A stretch of 64,000 nucleotides of DNA from NCBI GenBank assembly GCA_017979445.1, contig CM030710.1:14432248-14496247 (forward strand), in the 5' to 3' direction. Below are positions 55,250 to 64,000 of the stretch, in pieces. This DNA is from Akebia trifoliata. Taxonomy: Eukaryota; Streptophyta; Magnoliopsida; Ranunculales; Lardizabalaceae. The stretch's first letter is position 1, and each line of letters opens with the position of its first letter. Below the pieces are notes generated by a model that saw only the letters and a list, made by a program, of their open reading frames with translations, had not been told where the DNA came from and searched no databases. Both the position numbers and the translations under genes were made by a program.

Positions 55250-56215
55250 ACGGAGCTGACATTGACATGGAGTCAATGAAATATTTTAAAAACGTAATTA
55301 CGTTAGTACGGGGTTGGCATTTACGCGGAGTCGGTAAAATGTTTTTGAAAAAGAAATTAACTCAGCGCGGAGCTGGCATCGACACGGAATCAGCATCAAC
55401 ACGGAGTTGGCATCAGCACGAAGCTGGCATCGACACGGAGTCGGTAAAATATTTTTGAAAAAGACATTTCATCAACACGGAGTTGGCATCGACACAGAGT
55501 CAGGAAAATACTTTTGAAAAAGTCATTTCATCAGCACGGAGCTGGCATCGACACGGAGTCAGGAAAACATTTTGAAGAAGTAATTTCATCACCACGGAGT
55601 TGGCAACGACACAGAGTAGGGAAAATATTTTGAAAAAGTAGTTTCATCAGCACGAAATGGCATCGACACGGAGTCAGTAAAATATTTTTTTGAAAAAAAA
55701 AGAATTGTCTCAGCACTAAGCTGGCATCGACACGGAGTCAGCATCAACACGGAGTTGGCATCTGCATGGAGCTGGCATCGACATGGAGTCAGTAAAACAT
55801 TTTGAAAAAGGGAATTTCATCAGTACGGAGCTGGCATCGACACAGAATTGGTAAAATATTTTTTTTAAAAAAAGAATTATCTCAGCACGAAGCTGGTATC
55901 GACACGGCATCAACACGGAGTTGGCATCGACGTGGAGTTGACATCGACGTGGAGTCGGCATCAACATAGAGTTAACATCAGCACAGAGCTGGCATCGACA
56001 CAGAGTCAATAAAATATTTTTTTGGAAAAAGAATTATCTCAGCACGGAGCTAGCATCGACACGGAGCTGGCATTGACACGGAGTCGGCATCAACACGGAG
56101 TTGGCATCAACACACAGTTGGCATCGACACGGAGTCGGTATAATATTGAGAAAAAAAAATTACATCAGCACGAGACTGGCATCGACACGGAGTCGGTATA
56201 ACATTTTGAAAAAGT
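55250..56215 (-). repeat. Minisatellite 1 in the leader of element B' (gcacggagctggcatcgacac family)
   Basis: Irregular array of a 20-24 bp core such as 'catcgacacggagtcggta' and 'catcaacacggagttgg', with 'aaaatatttttgaaaaag' spacers every one to four cores, for nearly 1 kb. It runs into the 5' end of gag. Cores keep the ACACGG/CCGTGT hexamer also seen in the palindromic repeats of element B (18233-18370). Confidence 0.9.
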
Positions 56216-56289
56216 GGATTGCTGCAAACAAGTCGAGTTGGAAAGATATTTTTTTTTGTTAGCCCTCAACCCAATTCTATGAAATCAAT

Positions 56290-56440
56290 GCCGGCCAGTC
56301 AAATCTCCAGGGAAGAGGCAGCGCACAGTGGCACTCTTATATCACCTCATTTCCTTGAATAGACGTAGTCTATCCCCCTTGTATCAACAGGGTAAGATCT
56401 TTTTAGGCACCGACTTTGATCAAGAACTGCAATTGACACT
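56290..56440 (-). other. Conserved leader module, copy in element B'
   Basis: 'agaggcagcgcacag', 'gaatagacgtagtctatcccccttgta' (core only), 'aagatct' and 'ttaggcaccgactttgatcaag'. Clearly related to the A-family module (4025-4190) in order, spacing and sense although the LTRs of the two families differ. Core hairpin TAGAC-gta-GTCTA is perfect. Confidence 0.65.
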
Positions 56441-56529
56441 TTTAAATTTTTGTTTATTTTTTTTTTTGGTTTTTTTTTTTTGAAAAAGATTGAATTCATT
56501 TGAGTTGATTGATAGGTTGTTAGCCTTGT

Positions 56530-57320
56530 CAGATCATAGATGGATCATGAACTTGGTTTGATATGGGTCGCGGATCTGATTGAAATGGATCGGGGTCATG
56601 GACCCAATTGTAGTGGATCTGGATCGTAAAGCCAATTGAAATGGATCTAGGTCGTGGATCCAGTTGTAGTGGATCTGGGTTGTGGACCCAGTTAAAATAG
56701 ATCTGGGTCATGGACCCAGTTGAAATGATCTGGGTTGTAAACCCAATTGAAATGGATCTGGGTCGTAGACCTAGTTGTAGTGGATCTGGGTTGTGGACCC
56801 AGTTGAAATGGATCTAGGTCATGGACCTAGTTGAAATGGATCTGGGTCGTGGACCCAGTTGTAGTGATTTGGGTCGTGAACCAAGTTGAAATTGATCTGG
56901 GTCATGGACCCAGTTGAAACGAATCTGGGTCGTGGACTCAACTGAAATGGATCTGGGTCGTGGACCTAGTTGTAGTGATCTGGGTCGTGAACCCAGTTGA
57001 AATGGATTTGGGTCGTGGACTCAATTGAAGTGATCTGAGTTGTGGACTCAACTGAAATGGATCTAGGTCGTGGACCCAATTGTAATGATCTGGGTCGTGA
57101 ACCTAGTTGAAATGGATTTGGGTCGTGGACCTAGTTGTAGTAATCTGGGTCATGAACCCAATTGAAATGGATATGGGTCGCGGACCCATTTGGAAGTGGA
57201 TATGGGTCGTAGACCCATTTTGGATGGATATGGGTCGTGGATCCATTTGAAAGTGGGTACGGGTCGTGGACCCATTTAAACGGATATGGGTCGTGGACCC
57301 ATTTTTTATGTTTGGTGATG
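56530..57320 (-). repeat. Minisatellite 2 in the leader of element B' (ggatctgggtcgtggacccagtt family)
   Basis: About 27 units of 27-29 bp such as 'ggatctgggtcgtggaccca' plus 'gttgaaat'. Most contain the palindrome GGGTC-gtg-GACCC. Some units alternate 'ttgtagt' and 'ttgaaat' tails, giving a 56-bp higher-order period. The last five or six units (57165-57300) are the 'ggatatgggtcg' variant. Absent from B. Confidence 0.92.
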
Positions 57321-58403
57321 GATGGTAACGGATTTGATTGTAAGAGAGGTTGATAGTATATCATGTTATGTGGGGTTAACTTTGATCGATAGAATGTATG
57401 TGAGTTTTGTTTTGATCAAACAAAGAAAAGCGGGGAGGAGGAGTAGGCCCTAAGCTTAATAAAATAATTCATTTAAGCATTTTTAAGCCTTGAACATCAA
57501 AAAAAAAAAAAGTTGAGAACAAAAGTTGTCAAAATTAATGTTGGAAACAAAATGAGCAAAAATTTTTTTTTTTTTTTTTTACATCCGTATTTCAAGTACG
57601 GATACGGGTATTTTATACCCATCCGTGCCTGAAATACGAACCAATACGAATTTTTGGCTAAATTTTTTTTTTTTAAAGTTTGTTAGTCCAAAATGAGGTA
57701 TATTGCCTCTGATTTTTGGCTTGGGCCAAAAAAAGTTACATTTTTTCATTTTTTCATTTTTTTTTTTTTTTTTTTTTTTTTGATGAAATGCATGATAAAA
57801 AAACTGGTTTTTTCCCTTCTTACCAAGGGAACAAGCAAAGAAAGACATACCCCTAAGCCTATACAACTTGCCATTGTGGGCTTACAACTTGGGCTTCAAG
57901 GCCCAAATATATTAAACACTTACAATGTTGCTTCAAGGGTCGATGCAAATTTAAGAACTTGTGTCCTAGAATTGTCTAGTCGGGCACATGCATACGACTA
58001 ATAGGCGGTTTCACGACTACTCGATCTTCAAACCTTGATACAAACCGAAGTACGTACGTCGTTGGTTGGTGATCGTATTTGATGTGTTCATCCCGGACAC
58101 TTGAAATAAGAATCTCAAGCCGTAAAACTACTAGGCATCAGGGTTAAATATATTGAGGGTGGGGTGGTCGTTCAATAGGGCTATGCTCGTGCACACGTGC
58201 ATTTTCATTTATTTCTTTTATCGACCCCCTTACAAATATCCTTGAAGTAAAAGAAAATAAATATTACAACATGTCACTTGAAACAAAAAAGAACATGAAC
58301 ATGAACAACAAACACAAACTATGTTAGTAATCCAAATAAAGATAAAAAAAAATTTGTTTTGATTTTTGGAAGTGACCGAGTCAACACGAGGGTAGAACCT
58401 TGT
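57321..58403 (-). other. PBS-proximal leader of element B'
   Basis: Non-coding. It includes a palindromic CCGTA-tttcaag-TACGG motif with a second ccgtgcctgaaatacg (57583-57645), a T tract (about 57755-57781), and 57840-58403, which matches the B leader 29690-30231. Frames here are artefacts of low complexity. Confidence 0.6.
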
Positions 58404-58421
58404 TCTCTAGTGGAGTCGTCA
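58404..58421 (-). promoter_or_regulatory. Primer-binding site of element B' (mutated)
   Basis: On the element strand TGACGACTCCACTAGAGA; compared with TGGCGACTCCACTGGGGA all three differences are G-to-A (C-to-T on the displayed strand), as expected from cytosine deamination. Confidence 0.75.
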
Positions 58422-58614
58422 GCTGTAGATATGTGATTTCGCAATTACAATGGTCACATCTACTAAGGTTTGGAGTCGCCACCATTCATATTATAAGTGG
58501 GTGTGAATGGTCACCCGATGTACATTTTTCGGAAAAAGTGACATTTTTGGCATGTAGTGACTCTTAATGGATAAGGTACTGATCAACCTCGAGATCGGGG
58601 TAAGCGGCTTGATT

Positions 58615-58650
58615 GGAGAAAAGGGAAGGTGTTAGGCACCCTTTTTCCCC
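58615..58650 (-). other. U5 hairpin, LTR of element B'
   Basis: Loop TGCCTAACACCTT unchanged. The inner stem AAAAGGG/CCCTTTT is perfect; the outer part has one G.T pair and one mismatch. Confidence 0.65.
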
Positions 58651-58892
58651 GCCAAGTGGTGGTAACCTCAACACAACTCGATCATTTGATTAAAAAAATG
58701 TGAAAAATAAAGTGCCACGTGTCGTGCATTTGTACCCTAAATAGGGATTTACTTTCGGCTCGATCATAGGATTATCCTATTGAGGGGGATGATCCTAATA
58801 GACATGAGCCTTAGACATAACTCATATTTGAAAAATGTGGGCTAAGGTCATGGGTCCATTCTCATGAGTTGAGAAGGATTCAATTTCCAAAT

Positions 58893-58897
58893 GCCTG
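58893..58897. repeat. Left target-site duplication of solo LTR E (gcctg)
   Basis: Same as 60632-60636. Confidence 0.88.
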
Positions 58898-60631
58898 TGA
58901 AAGCGCCCTCAATCCGCGGGGTGCGCGGATCCGCTTTTGACCCTTGAGGTTTGGGAGTCGCCACCTAGTTATTACGGTCTAGGAACCGATCAATGACTCT
59001 AAACGGATAAAAACTAATCTAAAACCAAGAAAACTGAATTCGGGGATCATGTTACGGGATTGGAAGGTGTTAGGCACCAATCCCGCCCGGCCAAAGCCGG
59101 TCTCTACTAAATTCCCAAGTAAATTACATTGCTAAAACCTAGATAAAAAAAATAAAAAAAAATACCTTCCGATGCAAGGACTTTATTCCCTCAGATCTGA
59201 CAAAAAGAGCTCCTTGTACCGTGCTACCTTGCTTCGTTCTGTTCCGGATTTGACTTCGGATCTCCGAGGCAAGGTATCTCCTTATTTTTGAATCTAAACT
59301 CTTCAAGTTCGTTGAGGATTTGGGAGTGTTTTTAGAAGGCTTTTGGGTGTTTTCTAGACTAAAATTGAAGGAGGGATGTTAGCTAAGGAGTTGGGGCTCC
59401 AAAACTAGGGTTTATGGGGGGCTAGGGGGCTTCTAGACCTACTTCTCTTAGGGTTTATGAGTTGATACGAAAATATGATGTGATCACCTCTATTTATAGA
59501 TGTTTTTAGGGGTTGATTTGGATAGAGTTAGTGTTTAATTAGAGATCTTTTAATTAGAGTTGTGTTTTAGTTTGACTTGTTTTAGGTAGAATTGTGTTTT
59601 AATTAGAATTGTTTTAGGTAGAATTGTGTTTTAAGTTAGAACTCTATTAGATAGAGTTATTATTTAATTAGAATTCTATTATGACTTTTGGTCTTATTTA
59701 ATTGACTTTTAATGTTTTGACTTTAGTCTTAATTGATTGACTTTTAATATCTTGACTTCAGTCTTGCTTAATTGACTTTAATTTTGACTTCAGTCTCACT
59801 TAATTGACTTTACTACCTTGACTTCAGTCTTGCTTGATTTACTTTAAATTTTTGGAGAAGGCCCCTCCATTATTTCTTTAATTCTTTGAACCCCCAAATG
59901 GAGGGGTCCTTAAAGAAATATCCCACGAACCCTCAACAATTTTGCCTGAGAGTCCGATTGATCGATTTTTTAGGTTCAAATTTTTAAATTAATTTCATTA
60001 ATGTTTTACTTTAATTATTTAATGTTTTATTTATTAATTTCGATTTTTTTTAATTATGAAAATTGTGAATTACCGTTTTGGCCCCCGAAGAGGACTTTTC
60101 ACGTTTTAAGTTGGTTTTTAATGTTCTAAGATGTTTTAGAATCGATTTTTCGTAAGGAATTCAATGGAAATATTATTTTGTGTTATTTATGAAATTTTTT
60201 GTGTGAAATGGTCGTGAACTTTATGAGGGGCATTTTCGTAATTTTGTCGAATTCTGTGAAAATTGATGAAATGATTTATTTGGTTTCGATTTGTTTTTTT
60301 ATGTGTTTGAATGAGTTTTCCTAAGCGTATCGTAGGCTCTAGGGTTGTTTTGAGATTAGGGGTATTTTGGTAATTTGATAGTTTTTAGTGGTTTTTTATC
60401 GTGTGAAGCTTCTTTTTTATTTGCAAGATGATGATTCTATGTTTCTGGGGTCGTATTTACCTAGCGTAGCGTGGTTTCTAAGGTTTTGTTAGTTTGAGAT
60501 ACCTCATCCGGATTTCTGAAACACATCTGGTAACAAAATAAAGCAATGGAATACACATCCATCATTGGGAATCATTGCGATCGGGTTGACGAGTTGATTA
60601 ATCAGGCGAGTGCAAAAATGGGGTGTCTACA
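58898..60631 (-). repeat. Solo LTR E (A family)
   Basis: 1734 bp, TGTAGACACC to GGGCGCTTTCA on its own strand, flanked by gcctg on both sides with no internal region. This is the product expected from recombination between the two LTRs of one insertion. It sits in the U5 end of the B' LTR. Its U5 hairpin (59056-59084) has a compensatory pair: GGGATTGG/CCAATCCC instead of GGGGTTGG/CCAACCCC. Confidence 0.93.
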
Positions 60632-60636
60632 GCCTG
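60632..60636. repeat. Right target-site duplication of solo LTR E (gcctg)
   Basis: Same as 58893-58897; B' LTR sequence resumes here. Confidence 0.88.
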
Positions 60637-61484
60637 AAAACGATTTAGGGGTTTAAAACCGATTTTATTTTTAAAAGGATTACAACCCTTATACTTTCAA
60701 TAGGACCGAAGTCCAATTTATTGGAGATAAGAGAGGGTAGCATCACATCTTAAAGGCCTTCTAAAAATAAAAATAAAAAATGGAAGGGGATAATAGAAGA
60801 TGGAGATGTAGAGGATAGAGAAAAAGAGAGGGAGGTGTTTTGTTGAACCCACCTTGAAGCTTCAAGGTTTTCTTTTCTTTTCTTTCGTTTCTTCTTTTTC
60901 TATGTCTTCTTGAGTTGAGTCCTTAATGAGTTATGTGAATGTAACTCTTTGTATGATTGAAGGAATAAAAAAGAGATGATGAGAGAGTTGAGTGAAGTGT
61001 AGTGATTTTTTGTGAGACTTGGGGGAAATGATTTGTAAGACTTGGTAAGAGAGAGTTTTTGTGAGGGAGAATTGGTCACCTTTTTGGAAAGAGAGGTAGG
61101 GGTATTTATAGATGTTTAAGGATGGTTTGAGGGATATAATGGGGTGAGAGGTTGGGAGAGTAGAGAATGGCATAGGTTTTAAAGGTGAGGGATATGAAAT
61201 TAGGAGTTGGGAGAGGGGTAATTATGTAATGGAGGTAAATGGGTTGTATTTTGATCCAAATGGTTTAGATCTTATCCAAACTATTGGGTGGAGTGTTTGG
61301 TGAGGTGAGATGATGGGTATTTAAGATGATAGTTGATTGATTGAGTGGTATTTGATTTAAGAGAATGGAGGGTGTAAAAGGGTAGTTGGGAGGGTGAGGG
61401 AGATGGTGACATGTGGCAAGATGTGTGGAGGTTAGGGGTTTAGATTTAATTGATAGGAGAGAATGAGTGTTTGATTTGAGATGA

Positions 61485-61760
61485 TGGTTGTAGGTTTAGG
61501 TTGTAAAAATGGGTTTATAGGAAATGATGATGGTAGATTATGGGGAGGTATGGGTTGGAGGTGTTTGATTTGAGAGAATAGGGGTTAGGGAATTATGAGG
61601 ATAGGTTAGGGGAGGTATGGGTTGGAGGTGTTTGATTTGAGAAAATAGGGGTTAGGAAATTATGATGGTAGGTTAGGGAGAGGTGTGGGTTGGAGGTGTT
61701 TGATTTGAGAGAATGGAGGTTTATAGGAAGTAATGAGGATAGGTTAGGGGAGGGTGTAGA
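61485..61760 (-). repeat. 67-bp tandem repeat in U3 of the B' LTR, about four units
   Basis: 'gggttggaggtgtttgattt' recurs near 61552, 61619 and 61687. Each unit contains 'gataggttaggggag'-like words. Purine-rich on the displayed strand. Related to the 62-bp units at 31440-31600 in the B LTR. Confidence 0.8.
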
Positions 61761-62695
61761 TTGATGTGATTTTTTAGAGAAAATGTGATGTAGGTAGTTA
61801 ATGTTTTAGAGAAACGTAATCGGGTGGGTGGTTTGATGAGGAAGGTGAGAGAGGGTGATGACATGTATCACCTTTTGATGATAAGAGGATGATTGGTTGA
61901 TGTGGGTTGTGGTTTATGGGTTAGATATGAATTGGATATGGATTTGGCCTTAGGGGCATTGGGCTTGGGTTTTAGGATAGGTTTTGGGTTTTAGAAATTG
62001 GTTGGGATCATTTTGGATTGGATTTGGGAGGGTGGATACGTCGTAGGTTTTAGGTGATATGGGATTGAATTTTAGGTTAGGGGGGAGGTGAGAGATTCAT
62101 TTTGGAAAATTGCGGGCTTATGGGCTTTAGGTGGACTTAGGATAATTGATTCGGGAAGGGGACGGTGAAGAGTAGAGGAAGTGGTAAGCATCCCAAGTCT
62201 CACATTTTTTATTTGTTTCTTTTTATTTATTTTTATAATCATTTGGTTGATTAAAATGCCATGTGTTGGCAAATCGGGCTTTTTAGGCTTATCGACAAAT
62301 TTTATTGAGAATCGGGTATTTTTTGATACAAGAGTGGAGCGATGAAGGTTGGGAGGGTGTAGGGTAGTTCAAACCCCTTTGGTGGGTCCCCTAGACCATT
62401 GGAAGGTCTTAGGGGCGTCGGTTAAAATGTCTTTTTTCAATGATTTGGGTCTTTGAGGCCCGTTGGCCAACTTTGTCTAAAAATCGATATTTTGAGTGGA
62501 ACAGGTAGATGGGAGCATGCCGAGTCTTTTGGTGAGCCCACTGAAATCGTTGGGAGGTCTTAGGGACCTCGATTTGATCAGCATGCCAAGAATTTTGTGA
62601 TGTAGGCTTTTGAGGCCTATCGGCACCTTCTGTTGAAAAATTATTGTTTTTGGGCCCCTTTCGAGTATGGGCCCGTTCAAATTGGGGTGTCTACA

Positions 62696-63759
62696 ATCTC
62701 CTTACTTTCATCAGGGGATAAAGTGATTCCAATCCGAATATCTTGAGGACTTTCTTTTGTTCCGAGGTTAATAACCTCTATTTCCTCCATTAGCGGTTGA
62801 GCCCGATGTTCATTTTCTTGTTCAAGTAATTTGATTATTTCAGGGGGAGGTTCTTCGTCAGAAGATTCTCCTTCCGAAGCTAGATTATTAGTTAAATTAT
62901 TATTGCGTTCAAGGTAATCAAAAATTTATTTCATTTCATTAAAAAGAGATGGGGTAACAGGACTCACTGCAGACTTAACAAACTCACTTGACTCAGCAGG
63001 AATAACAGACTTACTAGAAATAACAGACTTAACATAAACAACTAACTTACTTGACTCAACAAAAATAAAGGACTCATCAGGCACGTCAGACTGAACAGGA
63101 CTAATAGGACTAACAGACCCAATCCTAACGTGCAGCACATGGCTAATTACATGATAATTAAAAAGAAACCCGACCGTGGGTTTGATTACAGACTGAGGAT
63201 TTGGGATCCCCTTCTCAACTAACAATACTAGGACACTATGATCTTCAATGAATAACTGATCAATATTGAGAGAGTCCAGATTGAGTTGCCAGTCTTTAAC
63301 TTCTTTTTCTTCAGCTTCTGTGCTTGCTTCCTTTTCAGGCCATTCCATGCCAAAGAAAATTTCAAACCTCGGCAAACGAGTACCTGTGATGTGATCAATG
63401 AATGGCTCTGAGAACCCACAATAACGGAAATCTTCTCATTCTTTCACGAAATAACCATTAAGGGTTTTATGATAAGGCTTCATTTTAATCAGATCTGTGG
63501 TGCGCCCTTACCTTTTTGCAATTGCCTTGTCCCGTTTTGTCTTCCAATATTGGGCCCAATCTTCCTTGGTGGGTACATATCCTAACCCGAATCTGCCGAT
63601 GACTTCTTTAATCATTGGTGCCTCTTTAATACCCTGTTGTTCGCGACCTACGCCCATACCAGGGAAAAATCTCATTTTTTTGAACATATTGGCCATGTAG
63701 CAGTTATAGGTGTTCTCAATAGGGAAATATTCTTTCACCGAGTGATCCCATTGGACTAG
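62696..63759 (-). pseudogene. pol: Remnant G: pol fragment of another Tat element (G-patch to RT N-terminal linker)
   Basis: Minus strand. It begins near 63755 with LVQWDHSVKEYFP, then ANMFKKMRFFPGMGVGREQQ and FGLGYVPTKEDW, a G-patch-like stretch behind the protease. After stops near 63508 and 63430, a 149-codon frame (62926-63375) gives LPRFEIFFGMEWPEKEAST and NIDQLFIEDHSVLVLLVEKG, then a serine/valine-rich repeat region (VISSKSVIPAESSEFVKS). It ends in EVINLGTEESPQ..ITLSPDESKE, where B' is inserted. It resembles the pol remnant of element C, so it may represent the autonomous relative of the A family. Confidence 0.8.
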
Positions 63760-64000
63760 TGTAGACACCCCATTTTTTGCATCTGCCTAATTCGACAATT
63801 CGTTATCTAGTTATCGTGAATTCCTAATGATGATCACAAAGAACTCGAAGGCTTGTGAGTACTATCCCTGATTCCCTCCATTTTCAATCTTTTCATCTCC
63901 CCTACTCGTTATGACTCGACATAGAAATTTACGCACGCTTACGATCGTTACACGTTACACCCGATTTAGCAAGCACGTACGCTTAGGTTCGCTACACCAT
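63760..64000 (+). repeat. LTR H: start of an LTR running out of the window
   Basis: Begins TGTAGACACCCCATTTTTTG, like the A-family LTR for about 30 bp (cat ctgcct), then diverges (aattcgacaattcgttatctag). It is probably a related subfamily, plus orientation, inserted in remnant G after 'actag' (63755-63759). The other end is not visible. Confidence 0.6.

Larger units (their letters stand above)
35141..62695 (-). mobile_element. Element B': B-family Tat retrotransposon, 3'-truncated, interrupted by A' and solo LTR E
   Basis: The 5' LTR is at 58424-62695 (containing E), PBS at 58404-58421, leader with two minisatellites 55250-58403, gag 53195-55213, protease/G-patch 52071-53104, then A' (40162-51299), RT 38869-40156, RNase H domains 37844-38868, integrase 36684-37750, and 3' region 35141-36683. 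It breaks off inside the aORF at about 35141 against the HD-ZIP fragment. There is no 3' LTR, so an end was lost by deletion or recombination. It lies in remnant G; 'atctc' (62696-62700) is the expected right target duplicate. Confidence 0.88.
58424..62695 (-). repeat. 5' LTR of element B', interrupted by solo LTR E
   Basis: Ends match the B LTR (30252-32532). The two parts are 58424-58897 and 60632-62695, about 2.5 kb once E and one gcctg copy are removed. It includes the U5 hairpin (58615-58650), the PBS-like decamer (58472-58481), a TATA-type box (61103-61111) and a 67-bp array (61485-61760). Confidence 0.88.

Noticed and set aside
57693..58001. Plus-strand frame of 102 codons with a Phe run
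   Set aside because: Starts in a long T tract; not preserved in the equivalent B leader.
1..64000. tRNA, rRNA or intact host genes
   Set aside because: No cloverleaf-like tRNA, rRNA block or intact non-transposon gene was recognised by eye; tRNA-like matches are only the PBS complements. tRNAscan-SE and a BLASTX search would settle this.

Overview
This window looks like plant nuclear heterochromatin. It is AT-rich with no bacterial-type gene organisation, and almost all of it is nested Ty3/gypsy LTR retrotransposons. The encoded domains point to the Tat (Ogre/Retand-like) branch: a DNG-type aspartic protease followed by a G-patch, a reverse transcriptase with YVDD, two RNase H domains in series of which the second is archaeal-type, an integrase with D,D(35)E, and an antisense reading frame downstream of pol. 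A degraded fragment of a plant-only HD-ZIP class IV homeobox gene (34486-35140) supports a plant host. The species cannot be told from the sequence.

Two LTR families are present. The 'A family' has LTRs of about 1.72-1.74 kb (TGTAGACACCCCATTTTTGC...GGGCGCTTTCA). It appears as element A (minus, 1-8929, left end outside the window), element C (plus, 18399-29528, TSD ttcac), element A' (minus, 40162-51299, TSD cctta), solo LTR E (58898-60631, TSD gcctg) and truncated LTR F (32533-34025). The 'B family' has LTRs of about 2.3-2.5 kb. It appears as element B (minus, 8930-32532, interrupted by C and cut by A) and B' (minus, about 35141-62695, interrupted by A' and E). Remnant G (62696-63759) and the start of an LTR H (63760 to the end) lie at the right edge. 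Nesting order: G received B'; B' received A' and E; LTR F received B; B received C and A. The A family was therefore active both before and after the B insertions.

A and A' carry only gag and no recognisable pol. C has no recognisable gag and only a pol remnant with a large internal deletion. B and B' still show gag, protease, RT, RNase H, archaeal RNase H and integrase, but all are broken by stops and frameshifts, so nothing here looks able to transpose by itself. Each element carries its own minisatellites, in the leader, the 3' non-coding region or the LTR U3.

The most interesting signals are non-coding and shared by both families. First, a U5 hairpin has a constant 13-nt loop but different stem sequences, including a compensatory change in LTR E. 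Second, a copy of the first ten bases of the primer-binding site lies inside U5, 50-60 nt from the real site. Third, a leader segment of about 160 bp is recognisable in A, A', C and B'. Together these look like a cis-acting RNA toolkit kept across otherwise diverged elements. No tRNA, rRNA, CRISPR array or intact host gene was seen.
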